Assembly: GCA_002345965.1 (NCBI GenBank)
Contig: DDTF01000066.1
Location: forward strand, 41,641-105,640
DNA: 64,000 nucleotides
Source of the DNA: Flammeovirgaceae bacterium UBA2371
Lineage (GTDB): Bacteria > Bacteroidota > Bacteroidia > Cytophagales > Cyclobacteriaceae
Direction: 5' to 3'
Shown: positions 7,752-17,131 of the stretch, one piece after another
Position numbering within the stretch: position 1 is the stretch's first letter
Layout of the letters: the number at the start of each line of letters is the position of its first letter
Translations under genes and position numbers: made by a program
Notes under the pieces: generated by a model
Database searches by the model: none
What the model saw: only the letters and a program-made list of their open reading frames with translations
Told to the model about the DNA's origin: nothing

Positions 7752-9677
7752 CTATGGAATTTTTTCCTGATAGATATTTTCGTTGCCAGCATAGTCCACT
7801 ACTTTCACAGACAGGTCACCTTTTAATGGCACCTTACTGTCCTTTCGTTCTGCCCAGATCATGTTGGTCTTGTAGTCGTAATTCATCAATAGCCATTCTC
7901 CATTGATGGTGGCTTCATAATAGGAGATACCGGATAAGTCATCTCTTATTTTGAATCTGGCGGCAGCTCCATTCACTGCCATTTTAATTATGCTGGGTGC
8001 GTTCGTGTCTTCCAGCAAAACAAAGTCTCCAAATTCTCTGGTGGAGAATGTTATTTTTCCATTCGCCCAGCTGCCACCCATGTATTGAAAATACCTACCA
8101 GTATTGCGATAGACAGAGAACCTTTCAGAGTAATTCCCTTTGGGTTTAAGCGTAATAGTGAGACTACTGTTTATTGGATAAATAGAATCGCCAATGGAAA
8201 ATACTTCTCGGTCTTTGTTTTTATACTGCACTCTTAAAAAAACAGTGTCGTAGAGCGAGTTTTTTGAGAAATTAATGTCCATTAAGTCGCTATAGTACTT
8301 ATAGGCTATACCTGAAGGTATCATGTCCTTGAAATGGGTATTAATTATTTGATTACCCGCCCGAATAGAGTCTGGCAGTTTTTTTCTTAAATCAAAAAGG
8401 AAAACGTGTTGATTTTTGCCAGAGTAAGTGTTCGCTGCATACTCAATATTCTTTCCGAAATAAGCAACGATGCTATCACCCAATTCTCTCTTGCTGGTAA
8501 CCTCTAAAATATTTTCAATTACCTTGTAAGAGAGCAGCTTATTGGCAGACGTCATGGCCACAACTTCTTTTGCAGGCTCGCTGGCTTTTAAAGAAAGGTT
8601 AACGAAACTTTCATTTCCATAAGCATCTTTCAACGCAATCCTGATGGGAATGTCTTCAGCCTTTACTGTGATCATACCTTTACCTGTAGAACCCCCGTAA
8701 TAACTCAAGATGTTGCCATCATCGATGTAGAGCTTATTGAATCGCTCGCCACTTGTTTTCAGTGTAGTATAGTCCATCAACGTGAGGATGTTCCTGGTAT
8801 CCCCAAAATTCACCTTATCAATTTCCTGTTTGAAGATGCGATCGTTACCTGCATACATTTCAATAAGGTTGATACCACATTGCGATCTGGAATTGTCAAG
8901 GCGATCGTAGCCGAGCAGTTCCACTCCGATAGTGCCAGACGCCAAAATAGGATAGGGCAACTTGTAATTGCCATCCACTTCGGTTACATAAAACTCAAAT
9001 CTGCCAAACTGATCATTGATTCTGGAGTTGATGTCCATAGTGCGAAGCGCAATCTTGCGCACAACGGGTGGAGTGTTGTCTACCACTTCCCCAAAGTTGA
9101 ACAGCAAGGGGTTGAGTGCTTCATTATTTTTATCCCTGATGTCGAAGTGAAGGTGAGGTCCGCTTGATCCTCCTGAGTTTCCGGAGAAGGCAACTGTATC
9201 GCCTCTTGCTACATCAAATGTACCTGGCTTGAGGTAGAGGTTGATGTCAAAGGATTTTTTGCGATACTGTTCTTTGCGAACAAAATCAGCAATTCGTTTT
9301 TCAAATCGGTCGAGGTGACCATAAACGGTAGTGTGTCCATTGGGATGTGTTATATACAATGCATTGCCATATCCACCAGTACTAATACTTATCCGGGAAA
9401 CATAACCTTGTTGTGCAGACAAAATCGGAACGCCAATTCTTCCGTTGGTGCGTACGTCAATGCCGGAGTGAAAATGGTTGCTACGCAGTTCACCCATAGT
9501 TCCCGCCAATAGATTGGGAGTACCTGGCTCAACAGGGAAAAGGTAATTGCTCGCATTGTTACTTACTTTGTCCAGATGGTCTTCAGGGGCACTGAACTGT
9601 GCCATTGAAGAACTGACCGTCAATGCAAGAACAAATACAACGTAATTACTTAACCTCAAATTCCAACAACTTTTCAT
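7752..9677 (-). CDS. Secreted M23 family metallopeptidase
   Basis: This is a predicted periplasmic zinc endopeptidase of the LytM type that would cut peptidoglycan cross-links or interpeptides. A signal peptide (residues 1-26, ending SSSMA-Q) is followed by an M23 domain with H70 and D74 in NHFHSGID, and H175 and H177 in SGPHLHFDI, so the zinc site is complete. The remaining 450 residues are beta-rich and of unknown role, making the protein (641 residues) longer than simple LytM enzymes. The start overlaps the end of the FAH-family gene by 32 bp and its stop abuts bcp, so the three genes form one transcription unit. Confidence 0.93.
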   Translation of the reverse strand: MKSCWNLRLSNYVVFVLALTVSSSMAQFSAPEDHLDKVSNNASNYLFPVEPGTPNLLAGTMGELRSNHFHSGIDVRTNGRIGVPILSAQQGYVSRISISTGGYGNALYITHPNGHTTVYGHLDRFEKRIADFVRKEQYRKKSFDINLYLKPGTFDVARGDTVAFSGNSGGSSGPHLHFDIRDKNNEALNPLLFNFGEVVDNTPPVVRKIALRTMDINSRINDQFGRFEFYVTEVDGNYKLPYPILASGTIGVELLGYDRLDNSRSQCGINLIEMYAGNDRIFKQEIDKVNFGDTRNILTLMDYTTLKTSGERFNKLYIDDGNILSYYGGSTGKGMITVKAEDIPIRIALKDAYGNESFVNLSLKASEPAKEVVAMTSANKLLSYKVIENILEVTSKRELGDSIVAYFGKNIEYAANTYSGKNQHVFLFDLRKKLPDSIRAGNQIINTHFKDMIPSGIAYKYYSDLMDINFSKNSLYDTVFLRVQYKNKDREVFSIGDSIYPINSSLTITLKPKGNYSERFSVYRNTGRYFQYMGGSWANGKITFSTREFGDFVLLEDTNAPSIIKMAVNGAAARFKIRDDLSGISYYEATINGEWLLMNYDYKTNMIWAERKDSKVPLKGDLSVKVVDYAGNENIYQEKIP

Positions 9678-10260
9678 TCTCGATATAGGCGGATAATCGA
9701 TTTCCCAACGCTACAGGCCCAACGCCTTTTGGTGTACCGGTAAAAATCAAGTCTCCGGTTTTTAGTGTAAAAAATTTAGATAAATAAGATACAATATAAT
9801 CAAAGTTAAAGAGCATTAAACTGGTATTGCCCTCTTGCTTCAATTTACCGTCTAGTTCTAATTTAAAGTTAATATCATTCAAATCCTTAAAGTGACCTAA
9901 CGGCAGAAAAGTATCTGATATGGGGGCTGATCCGTTAAAGCCCTTTGCTATGTCCCATGGCAAACCCTTTTCTTTGGCTTTCTGCTGCAAATCCCGGGCC
10001 GTAAAATCGATTCCGATACCAATGCTATCATAGTATTTGTGTGCAAACTTTTGTTCTATAGCCTTTCCTTCTTTCGAAATCTTTAAAACAAGTTCCACCT
10101 CGTAATGAATGTCTTTGGAGAAATCAGGATAATAGAAAGGTGCATTCTTCCTGATCAGTGCTGTATCGGGTTTTGTGAAGATAACAGGCTCGTCAGGTCG
10201 CTCGTTATTCAGTTCTGATATGTGGTCGGCATAGTTTCTGCCAATTGCGAAAATCCTCAT
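9646..10260 (-). CDS. Fumarylacetoacetate hydrolase (FAH) family protein
   Basis: This is a small FAH-fold enzyme (204 residues). The metal-binding acidic residues are visible in HYEVELVLK and in the later FTARDLQ segment, and the closing LKTGDLIFTGTPKGVGP is the family signature. Members of this size are usually annotated as acylpyruvases, oxaloacetate decarboxylases or 2-hydroxyhepta-2,4-dienedioate isomerase-like enzymes. The sequence alone does not fix the substrate, and its neighbours (M23 peptidase, BCP) give no pathway. The ATG at 10260 is preferred over a GTG immediately upstream. It is the first gene of the three-gene unit. Confidence 0.9.
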   Translation of the reverse strand: MRIFAIGRNYADHISELNNERPDEPVIFTKPDTALIRKNAPFYYPDFSKDIHYEVELVLKISKEGKAIEQKFAHKYYDSIGIGIDFTARDLQQKAKEKGLPWDIAKGFNGSAPISDTFLPLGHFKDLNDINFKLELDGKLKQEGNTSLMLFNFDYIVSYLSKFFTLKTGDLIFTGTPKGVGPVALGNRLSAYIENEKLLEFEVK

Positions 10261-10276
10261 CACGTTAGGTATTTTA

Positions 10277-10284
10277 CAAAGCTA
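10277..10284 (-). promoter_or_regulatory. Candidate -7 element for the FAH-M23-bcp unit
   Basis: On the minus strand this reads TAGCTTTG, an exact TAnnTTTG match 16 bp before the start codon, implying a leader of roughly 10 nt. No convincing -33 box is present. Confidence 0.4.
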
Positions 10285-10323
10285 TAAACAATAAATAGCG
10301 TAAAGCGGTTTTTATTGTCCTTT

Positions 10324-10357
10324 TTTGTCAATTTTTTGATTTGTGGCAGTAACTTTG
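10324..10357 (+). promoter_or_regulatory. Candidate promoter for the M48 peptidase gene
   Basis: TTTG at 10324-10327 and TAACTTTG at 10350-10357 are separated by 22 bp, slightly long against the usual 19-21. The -7 box ends 16 bp before the start codon. It is divergent from the FAH-unit promoter. Confidence 0.5.
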
Positions 10358-10373
10358 CTCATCCAATACCCAT

Positions 10374-11168
10374 ATGATGAGATCCATTCTAATTTCAATA
10401 GCACTCGTAGTAGTTTATGCCTGTGCTACTGTGCCAGTAACTGGCAGACGGCAGGTGAGTTTGATTTCCAGCGGAGAGATCAATCAAATGTCTGCAGAAC
10501 AATACCAGCAAGTATTAAGAGAAAGCAAGCTTTCAACCAATCAAGAGCAGGTAGCGATGGTGAAGCGTGTTGGAAGCAATATCAAAAACGCAGTTGAACA
10601 ATACATGGCCAGTAAGGGTGCATCCTCCGAGTTGGCTGGGTTCAATTGGGAATTTAATCTCATTCAGGATGATCAAACGGTGAATGCTTGGTGCATGCCC
10701 GGAGGTAAAGTAGCTTTTTATACTGCGATCATGCCTATCTGCAAAGATGAAGCGGGAGTAGCTGTGGTTATGGGACATGAGGTGGCGCATGCTATTGCCA
10801 ATCATGGTCGTGAAAGGATGAGTCAAGGATTAATCGCCCAGTTTGGATTGGGGACACTCAGTGCTGCAATGGGTCAGAACCCTACGGCTACACAAAATAT
10901 CTTTATGCAAGCAGTAGGGGTGGGCACTAACGTGGGCATGTTGAAATTTTCACGCAGTCATGAGTCTGAAGCAGACCATATCGGATTGATTTTTATGTCT
11001 ATGGCCGGGTACGATCCCAATGAGGCGCCAAAATTTTGGGAAAGAATGTCGGAATTGAGCGGTGGGCAGGCCCCTCCGGAATTTTTGTCTACACACCCTT
11101 CCCATGATACACGAATTAAGGATTTGGAGGGCTGGATTCCTGAAGCAATGCAGTATTACAAAAAGTAA
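10374..11168 (+). CDS. M48 family zinc metallopeptidase, lipoprotein
   Basis: This is a membrane-anchored envelope quality-control protease of the LoiP/BepA type. The leader ends at lipobox Cys17 (VVVYAC). The zinc motif HEVAH is at 135-139, and the third ligand is probably E197 in SHESEAD. The 264 residues match the single-domain lipoprotein members. They lack the C-terminal TPRs of BepA. Two tandem ATGs (10374, 10377) could both serve as the start. The gene is monocistronic, with a strong terminator after it. Confidence 0.94.
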   Translation: MMRSILISIALVVVYACATVPVTGRRQVSLISSGEINQMSAEQYQQVLRESKLSTNQEQVAMVKRVGSNIKNAVEQYMASKGASSELAGFNWEFNLIQDDQTVNAWCMPGGKVAFYTAIMPICKDEAGVAVVMGHEVAHAIANHGRERMSQGLIAQFGLGTLSAAMGQNPTATQNIFMQAVGVGTNVGMLKFSRSHESEADHIGLIFMSMAGYDPNEAPKFWERMSELSGGQAPPEFLSTHPSHDTRIKDLEGWIPEAMQYYKK

Positions 11169-11203
11169 TTATTCGATATTTCATTCTGGAGGTAATCACA
11201 AAA

Positions 11204-11230
11204 AAAAGACCTTTTGTAAAAAGGTCTTTT
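11204..11230. terminator. Bidirectional rho-independent terminator
   Basis: A 12-bp perfect stem (AAAAGACCTTTT and complement) with a 3-nt loop lies between the convergent M48 and DUF3575 genes. T-runs occur on both strands. Confidence 0.9.
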
Positions 11231-11251
11231 TTTATGGCTTGTGGTAGGCAG

Positions 11252-11800
11252 TTAAAAGGCAAAGCCAAATGTAAGCCCCGCTCGCAGGCCAAAACCATCG
11301 AAAATCCCCACGTCAAATGAGTTGGTACCCGATTTAACATCAACTGAACCAGATAAGTATTGTGGTCCAATGAAGGTATCCAATGTAATCTTCTCCTTAA
11401 ACACCCATTGACGCCCCAATACAAGACCGCCACCAAATGTTTTGAGTGTGCCCTCATCATTGGAATTATCATTGCTGAGATTGAAATTTTGATAACGAAC
11501 AAAAGGGCCGATGTAAACACCTTCTATGGCTTCTGTATCTGACAAATAAAAGCGATACTCAGGGGTAATACCTATTCCTTTAAATGAGGTATCGTCAGAA
11601 GATGCGCCAGTGTAGAAAAATCCGAGTTGCAGAGCGCCTGTTGAGCTCACTTTGTGCTCATAGGATAGATTAAGCGTCTTAAAAATAGGACTGAGAATGT
11701 TGATCTTAATAGCATTGTTCTGTGCTTGGGCGGTAAGTCCTAAGCTTATAAACAAAGTCAACAGACCAATTACTAAATAGGGTTTTGTTTTTGTTGTCAT
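11252..11800 (-). CDS. DUF3575-like outer-membrane beta-barrel protein
   Basis: A 182-residue exported protein. A signal peptide (cleavage near AQA-Q) is followed by alternating hydrophobic/polar strands, glycine- and aromatic-rich, ending in GLRAGLTFGFAF, the pattern of a small eight-stranded barrel. Segments such as NILSPIFKTLNLSYEHKVS and ITPEYRFYLSD are typical of DUF3575 proteins of Bacteroidota. The function is unknown. The ATG at 11800 is preferred to an adjacent upstream TTG. The gene stands alone, convergent with the M48 gene. Confidence 0.8.
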   Translation of the reverse strand: MTTKTKPYLVIGLLTLFISLGLTAQAQNNAIKINILSPIFKTLNLSYEHKVSSTGALQLGFFYTGASSDDTSFKGIGITPEYRFYLSDTEAIEGVYIGPFVRYQNFNLSNDNSNDEGTLKTFGGGLVLGRQWVFKEKITLDTFIGPQYLSGSVDVKSGTNSFDVGIFDGFGLRAGLTFGFAF

Positions 11801-11883
11801 CAAAAATGTTGGTTAGTTTGATGCAAGTAAGGCAAATAGTGAGCCAATTAAAAGGATTAGTTTTTGTGTTAATTCAGGCTTTG

Positions 11884-12687
11884 TTATTTATTAAAGTTGC
11901 TGAGCTTGATCTCCGTCAACTTTCTTTTAGTATCCAGGGGAAAATCACCTTTCATTACCCAGTCATAGTAAGAGGGTTCATCTTTTAATACCTGACTTAC
12001 CAGTTTGTCTTTGTGTTTGCCGAAATTGATAAGAATTTCGCCTTTTTCATTTTTAATCATTCGACCTGCGAGGTCAACCATATTGGAAGCGGTCAATCGA
12101 TGCAAAACTTCCATGTCATTTTTTATGATACCAATCTCATTTCCAAGGCTATCAGTCACTGGTTGGTTTTCATATTTTTCAATCTGTGCCAATAACACAT
12201 CCATTGTGGCTGCTGTGTCTGCTTCGGCTGAGTGTGAGTTGACCAATTCTTTGTGGCAATAGAAACTATAGGCTGCGCTCAAATTTCTTTTTTCCATCAT
12301 GTGGTAAATTTTTTGCGCGTCTATTATTTTCTTTCGATCATAATCAAAGTCTACCCCGGCTCTTAAGAACTCTTCCACAAGGATGGGTACATCAAATTTG
12401 ATCACGTTGAATCCGGATAGATCAGCACCTTCGAGAAAACGTGCGTATTCCTTAGCCACTTCTTTGAACGTAGGCTTATCAGCCACATCTTTATCATAGA
12501 TGCCATGAAATACGGAGGATTCAGCCGGAATAGGAATGGTTGGGTTAATTCTACCTGATTTTTTCAGGACTTCTCCACCGGGCATCATTTTAATGACGGC
12601 TATTTCAATAATACGATCGTGCGCAACATTGGTACCGGTGGTTTCCAAATCGAAAAAGCAAATAGGCACTTTAAGGTTTAACTTCAT
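11884..12687 (-). CDS. DEDDh-type 3'-5' exonuclease (DnaQ/epsilon-like)
   Basis: This is a predicted 3'-5' exonuclease of the DNA polymerase III epsilon superfamily. Exo I is D13 and E15 in CFFDLETTG, exo II is the GFNVIKFDVPIL region, and exo III is HSAEADTAATMDVLL, giving a complete DEDDh set. The C-terminal third (residues about 190-267) is an extra domain ending in a DYxx-like YYDWVMKGDFPLDTK segment seen in Bacteroidota RNase T/DnaQ-like proteins. It lies 22 bp behind mpl in the same direction. It might be the replicative proofreader or a repair or RNA exonuclease. Confidence 0.88.
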   Translation of the reverse strand: MKLNLKVPICFFDLETTGTNVAHDRIIEIAVIKMMPGGEVLKKSGRINPTIPIPAESSVFHGIYDKDVADKPTFKEVAKEYARFLEGADLSGFNVIKFDVPILVEEFLRAGVDFDYDRKKIIDAQKIYHMMEKRNLSAAYSFYCHKELVNSHSAEADTAATMDVLLAQIEKYENQPVTDSLGNEIGIIKNDMEVLHRLTASNMVDLAGRMIKNEKGEILINFGKHKDKLVSQVLKDEPSYYDWVMKGDFPLDTKRKLTEIKLSNFNK

Positions 12688-12709
12688 GGAGAAGATAGGT
12701 GGTGGTTAG

Positions 12710-14077
12710 TTATTGGATATTTTGTGCCAGTGCTTTCAAATCAAGGCCGCCAAAATTGCCTGAGCTCATCATCACCAGATTGGTGTTTTGCATGGGTATC
12801 GCTTTAAGGTGCTTCAAAAGCGAATTGGGGTCAGTGAAAACGGAAAGATGTTTGTGTTTAAAGGCGTCTTTAATCTGGGTTTCATCCAGTGGCGGCAATC
12901 CTTTTTGTTTCACCTTATCCGGATTATAATAGATAACGGCTGCATCACAAGCATTCATGGTATCCTTGTATTCAGGAATGAATTTATTATTCAAGCTGCT
13001 GAACGTGTGTAGTTCGAGGCAACCCACCAATTGTCTTTTTGGTGAAATACTCTTAACGGCTTCCGTAGTTGCTTTAACTTTGGATGGAGCGTGGGCAAAA
13101 TCTTTATAAATAGAGGTGGAATTGTTGGATACTATACTTTCCAACCTTCCATCTGCGCCTTTGAAGCTAGGCAGTGCTTCGTAAAATTGCTCATTGGATA
13201 TTCCTATTTTTTTAAGCAACTCTTTGGCGGCCGATATATTTTGAAGATTATGTTTTCCAAATAATCGGATAGGAGTTCTGTCTTTTCCTGAGGCAGTAAG
13301 GTATACAACCCCATTTTCTATTACGTGGTCATGCGTTTTATATGGAATGGCTTGCACATCAGGTCGCTCCACCTTACCTATTTTTTCTACCACCGAATCT
13401 TCACTATTGTAAATCAGCGTACCACATTTGGGTGTGGCATCAGCCAACAATTCAAATTGTTTGGTATAGGTCTCTTTATTGGGGAAGACGTTGGCATGAT
13501 CCCAGGAGATTCCAGTGATAATGGCCATGTGATGTTGATACTTCAGGAATTTGGCAGATGGGTCAATCGGTGAACTCAAGTATTCGTCACCCTCAATTAA
13601 TATAATGGGCGCATCGGAGAGTTTTACCGTATTCTCAATTCCATCTTGCTGTGCTCCAATCACATAGTCAAATTTTCTATTGTAAAAGGAGAGCACATGG
13701 ATCAATAACGCAGTAATGGTAGTTTTGCCATGGCTGCCACAAACGACTATGCGCTGTTTGTCTATCGACTGGTTATAAATAAAATCCGGGAAAGAAAGTA
13801 TGGGCAGTCCCAGTTCCTGTGCTTTTAACAGTTCAGGATTGTCTGGCCTGGCATGCATACCAAGGACTACCGTGGTGATGGTATTGTCAATTTTTTCAGG
13901 AAACCATCCCATGGCCTCAGGCAACAGGTTATGTTTGGCAAGTTTTGATTTGGAAGGATCCTGAATTTCATCGTCCGACCCTGACACATGATGACCTTGC
14001 CTGCTTAAAGCGATGGCCAGGTTGTGCATCACACTTCCTCCAATGGCAATGAAATGAAATTTTTTCTGTTGAGACAT
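12710..14077 (-). CDS. mpl: Mur ligase family protein, probably murein tripeptide ligase Mpl
   Basis: This is an ATP-dependent ligase that joins UDP-MurNAc to a peptide. Mpl attaches the recovered L-Ala-gamma-D-Glu-diaminopimelate tripeptide during wall recycling. It has the N-terminal Rossmann domain (HFIAIGGSVMHNLAIAL), the ATP P-loop GSHGKTTITALL near residue 115, ISWDHANVFP in the central domain and a C-terminal ligase domain. The start (IAIGGSVM rather than the GIGGxGM of MurC) and lack of another mur gene nearby favour Mpl over MurC. The ATG at 14077 is preferred to a GTG one codon upstream. Confidence 0.85.
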   Translation of the reverse strand: MSQQKKFHFIAIGGSVMHNLAIALSRQGHHVSGSDDEIQDPSKSKLAKHNLLPEAMGWFPEKIDNTITTVVLGMHARPDNPELLKAQELGLPILSFPDFIYNQSIDKQRIVVCGSHGKTTITALLIHVLSFYNRKFDYVIGAQQDGIENTVKLSDAPIILIEGDEYLSSPIDPSAKFLKYQHHMAIITGISWDHANVFPNKETYTKQFELLADATPKCGTLIYNSEDSVVEKIGKVERPDVQAIPYKTHDHVIENGVVYLTASGKDRTPIRLFGKHNLQNISAAKELLKKIGISNEQFYEALPSFKGADGRLESIVSNNSTSIYKDFAHAPSKVKATTEAVKSISPKRQLVGCLELHTFSSLNNKFIPEYKDTMNACDAAVIYYNPDKVKQKGLPPLDETQIKDAFKHKHLSVFTDPNSLLKHLKAIPMQNTNLVMMSSGNFGGLDLKALAQNIQ

Positions 14078-14238
14078 CACCCTAAATTAAGGTTAAAGGC
14101 TAAGTTAAAAAAACTGGATGAAAAACAATGAGTATCAGGGAGCTGGTGCCAAATAATACGCCCTTTCATTGAGTGAAAATTCATTGCAGTAAAAATATTG
14201 TAGATTCAAAGAAGGAGAAAAAATTCTATGTGAGCAAT

Positions 14239-14292
14239 TTATTCACAAATTCCAGTGTTATTGTTTGTGGAATGTGTAAAACTTGTGAATCA
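14239..14292 (+). promoter_or_regulatory. Cluster of DnaA-box-like sequences upstream of dnaB
   Basis: TTATTCACAA (14239-14248) matches the relaxed DnaA box TTATNCACA. TTGTGGAATG (14265-14274) and TTGTGAATCA (14283-14292) are near matches in the opposite orientation. All three lie within 54 bp and just upstream of the dnaB -7 box. Confidence 0.4.
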
Positions 14293-14320
14293 TATTAAGT
14301 CAAACCTATTAATGATTTTC

Positions 14321-14328
14321 TAGGTTTG
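14321..14328 (+). promoter_or_regulatory. Candidate -7 element for dnaB
   Basis: TAGGTTTG matches TAnnTTTG exactly and lies 37 bp before the dnaB start codon. No clear TTTG occurs at the expected -33 distance. Confidence 0.4.
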
Positions 14329-14365
14329 TTACCCTTAACAAGAAAACACATACAACAACCACAGT

Positions 14366-15895
14366 ATGGAGCAAAGATCAACGTCATTGAGGCCAAGTTC
14401 TGCTTACAGCGGAGCGGGAAGTAAGTCAGGTAAGGCACTGGTGCGAGATATCACCGAGAGCCTTGGCAAACTTCCGCCTCAAGCGCTTGATCTGGAGGAG
14501 GCAGTACTGGGCGCATTGATGCTTGAGAAGAATGCATTAACTGCTGTTGTGGAGTTTCTGCGGCCTGAACATTTTTATTCGGATGCACATAGTCTTATAT
14601 ATAGTGCCATTATAGATCTATTCAAGGCTTCCGATCCTGTGGACATGCGAACGGTGGTGGCTCAATTGAGGAAGAACGGAAAACTCGAACTGGTAGGCGG
14701 TGCCTATGCCATAGCGGAACTGACCTCTAAGGTAAGTTCAGCGGCCAATATTGAATATCACTCCAGAATCATCATTGAGATGTCTATAAAACGCAATCTC
14801 ATCCAGATTGCCTCTCAGGTTCACCATGATGCCTATGAAGACACCAACGATGTATTTGAGCTGCTGGATAAAACAGAACAATCGATTTATCAGATAGCTG
14901 ACTCGAACCTAAGAAAGAATTACGACAGCATGAAGTCGTTGATGTTTCAGGCAACCAAGGAAATTCAGGAAAAAAGAAATCACAAAGATGGTCTTACTGG
15001 AGTACCCAGTGGTTTTTCTCGCCTCGACCGCATTACCTCAGGTTGGCAGCGTTCAGATTTGATCATCATAGCGGCCAGGCCTGGTATGGGTAAGACAGCT
15101 TTCGTGGTATCTGCCTTGCGCAATGCGTCAGTTGATTTCAATTTCCCAGTGGCCATATTTAGTTTGGAGATGGCTTCTATTCAGCTGGTCAACAGGTTGA
15201 TTTCTGCAGAAGCGGAGTTGGAATCAGAGAAAATCAGAAAGGGGAATATTCAGGAATTTGAGTGGCAGCAGTTGGTTCACAAGACCAATCGGCTTTCCAC
15301 AGCACCTATATTTATTGATGATACTCCGGCCTTGTCCATTCTTGAGTTGAGAGCCAAGTGCAGGCGCCTCAAAGCAGAACACAATATCCAGTTGATCGTG
15401 GTCGATTACCTGCAATTGATGAAAGGAGAGATTGGTGGAAACCGTGAACAGGAAATTGCCTCCATATCACGCGCACTCAAGGGTGTGGCCAAAGAGTTGA
15501 ACGTACCTGTTATTGCTTTGTCACAGTTAAGTCGTGGTGTAGAAACAAGAGGGGGGGACAAAAGGCCTCAATTGTCAGACCTTCGTGAATCGGGTTCCAT
15601 AGAGCAGGATGCTGACATTGTTATGTTCCTTTACCGTCCAGAGTATTATAAAATTACTGTAGATGAAGATGGTATGCCAACACAGGGCATGGCCGAGGTG
15701 ATTATTGCCAAAAACAGAAATGGATCATTGGACAATGTAAAACTTAAGTTCATCGGCAAGTACACCAAGTTTGCTGATTTTGATGGTCCAGCCAATGAAA
15801 ATCCATTCTCGGGCATGATCACCAAGGAGAGTCGTTTGAACACCTTCGACACACGGGAAGAGCCACCGCTTCCTGATGATGAAACGCCATTCTAA
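14366..15895 (+). CDS. dnaB: Replicative DNA helicase
   Basis: This is the hexameric 5'-3' helicase that unwinds DNA at the replication fork and recruits primase. It has an N-terminal DnaB domain (residues about 37-145, PPQALDLEEAVLGALML) and a RecA-like motor with Walker A ARPGMGKTA at 237-245, Walker B LIVVDYLQLM, and the arginine-finger region (SDLRESGSIEQDADIVMFLYRPEYY). The 509 residues are full length, with an extra 35-residue Ser/Gly-rich N-terminal stretch. No intein is present. The upstream gap holds several DnaA-box-like sites. Confidence 0.98.
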   Translation: MEQRSTSLRPSSAYSGAGSKSGKALVRDITESLGKLPPQALDLEEAVLGALMLEKNALTAVVEFLRPEHFYSDAHSLIYSAIIDLFKASDPVDMRTVVAQLRKNGKLELVGGAYAIAELTSKVSSAANIEYHSRIIIEMSIKRNLIQIASQVHHDAYEDTNDVFELLDKTEQSIYQIADSNLRKNYDSMKSLMFQATKEIQEKRNHKDGLTGVPSGFSRLDRITSGWQRSDLIIIAARPGMGKTAFVVSALRNASVDFNFPVAIFSLEMASIQLVNRLISAEAELESEKIRKGNIQEFEWQQLVHKTNRLSTAPIFIDDTPALSILELRAKCRRLKAEHNIQLIVVDYLQLMKGEIGGNREQEIASISRALKGVAKELNVPVIALSQLSRGVETRGGDKRPQLSDLRESGSIEQDADIVMFLYRPEYYKITVDEDGMPTQGMAEVIIAKNRNGSLDNVKLKFIGKYTKFADFDGPANENPFSGMITKESRLNTFDTREEPPLPDDETPF

Positions 15896-16089
15896 AATCC
15901 CTAAGATTCAGGGCTGAGCATGAGGGGCTGGATAAGTGAGATCATTTTTTTTAGAAGCCATTGTATCTTACTGAATTATTTAGTCTTACTTTTTTGGTAG
16001 CAACACTTTCGTTGTCGCAGACCTGAAGTACCAGGAGGATAAATCCGATTTGTTTTTAAATTTAGTTTAAGCTTTGTATATTAATACTT

Positions 16090-17082
16090 ATGAAAGCGCT
16101 TGTGCTCACCGGACCCGGAGAAATAGAATTAAAAGATTTACCTATCCCGGAACTGACTGCTGGAAAAGCTTTGGTAAAGATGAAGGCGGTTGGACTCAAT
16201 CGAAGGGATGATTGGATTCGAGAAGGGAAATACCCCCGTATTAAATATGGAGTAACGCTTGGCTCTGATGGCGCAGGAGTTGTAGAAGCTGTTTATGATG
16301 AAGTGAACCAGCCATGGGTAGGACAGGAGGTAGTGATCAACCCCAATATCGATTGGGGCCCTGATGCAGAGGTACAATCTCACAACTATACCATATTGGG
16401 CATGCCTGTGGATGGCACTTTTGCTGAATACCTTTTGGTAAACGTAGATCGACTTCAGCATAAACCTTTTCATTTGGATTTTCTTCAGGCGGCTACCTTG
16501 CCATTGGGTGGGCTTACTGCCTACAGGGCGCTTTTTCGAAGAGGTGGATTAAGGGCTGGAAATAATGTATTGATTTCAGGATTTGGCGGAGGAGTGGCAC
16601 AGTTTGCATTTCTATTCGCGCAAGCAATAGATGCCAATGTATACATCACATCAGGTAGTGATGAAAAAATAGAGAAGGCATTGAAAATGGGAGCCAAAGG
16701 AGCTTTCAATTACAAAAAGCAAAGCAATTACGAGGACCTGTGGAAAACAAAAGGCGGGTTTGATTTGATCATCGATAGTGCCGGGGGCGACCAACTCAAT
16801 CAGTACATTAAAATATTGAGGCCCAATGGCAGGATTGTGTTTTATGGTGCTACAAATGGACTGCCCAATAAAATAGACCTTTACCGGATGTTTTGGAATC
16901 AGCTCACCTTGCAAGGATCTACGATGGGTAACGATACCGAATTCAATGAGATGTTAAATTTTGTAAGTGAGCATAAGGTCAGGCCTGTTGTTGATTCCAT
17001 TCGTCCATTCTCAAAAATTGCAGCATCCTTTTCAGATATTACAAAACCCAATAAAGTTGGCAAGATTGTTTTTCAGGTATAA
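16090..17082 (+). CDS. Medium-chain dehydrogenase/reductase, quinone oxidoreductase-like (non-zinc)
   Basis: A NAD(P)H-dependent reductase of the MDR superfamily (330 residues). The GroES-like N-domain has GSDGAG where zinc alcohol dehydrogenases have the GHE motif, and no structural-zinc cysteine cluster is seen, so it is zinc-free as in quinone reductases and enoyl reductases. The Rossmann domain shows GFGGGVAQFAFLFAQA near residues 158-174. It stands alone between dnaB and a convergent CsbD gene, so the substrate is unknown. Confidence 0.88.
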   Translation: MKALVLTGPGEIELKDLPIPELTAGKALVKMKAVGLNRRDDWIREGKYPRIKYGVTLGSDGAGVVEAVYDEVNQPWVGQEVVINPNIDWGPDAEVQSHNYTILGMPVDGTFAEYLLVNVDRLQHKPFHLDFLQAATLPLGGLTAYRALFRRGGLRAGNNVLISGFGGGVAQFAFLFAQAIDANVYITSGSDEKIEKALKMGAKGAFNYKKQSNYEDLWKTKGGFDLIIDSAGGDQLNQYIKILRPNGRIVFYGATNGLPNKIDLYRMFWNQLTLQGSTMGNDTEFNEMLNFVSEHKVRPVVDSIRPFSKIAASFSDITKPNKVGKIVFQV

Positions 17083-17084
17083 AA

Positions 17085-17106
17085 AAAGCCACGATCACGT
17101 GGCTTT
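17085..17106. terminator. Terminator between convergent genes
   Basis: A 9-bp stem (AAAGCCACG and complement) closes an ATCA loop. The T-run is stronger on the minus strand, so it mainly ends the CsbD-like gene and probably also the reductase gene. Confidence 0.75.
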
Positions 17107-17131
17107 GCAAGTCTCCTTATGGGCTAATTGA

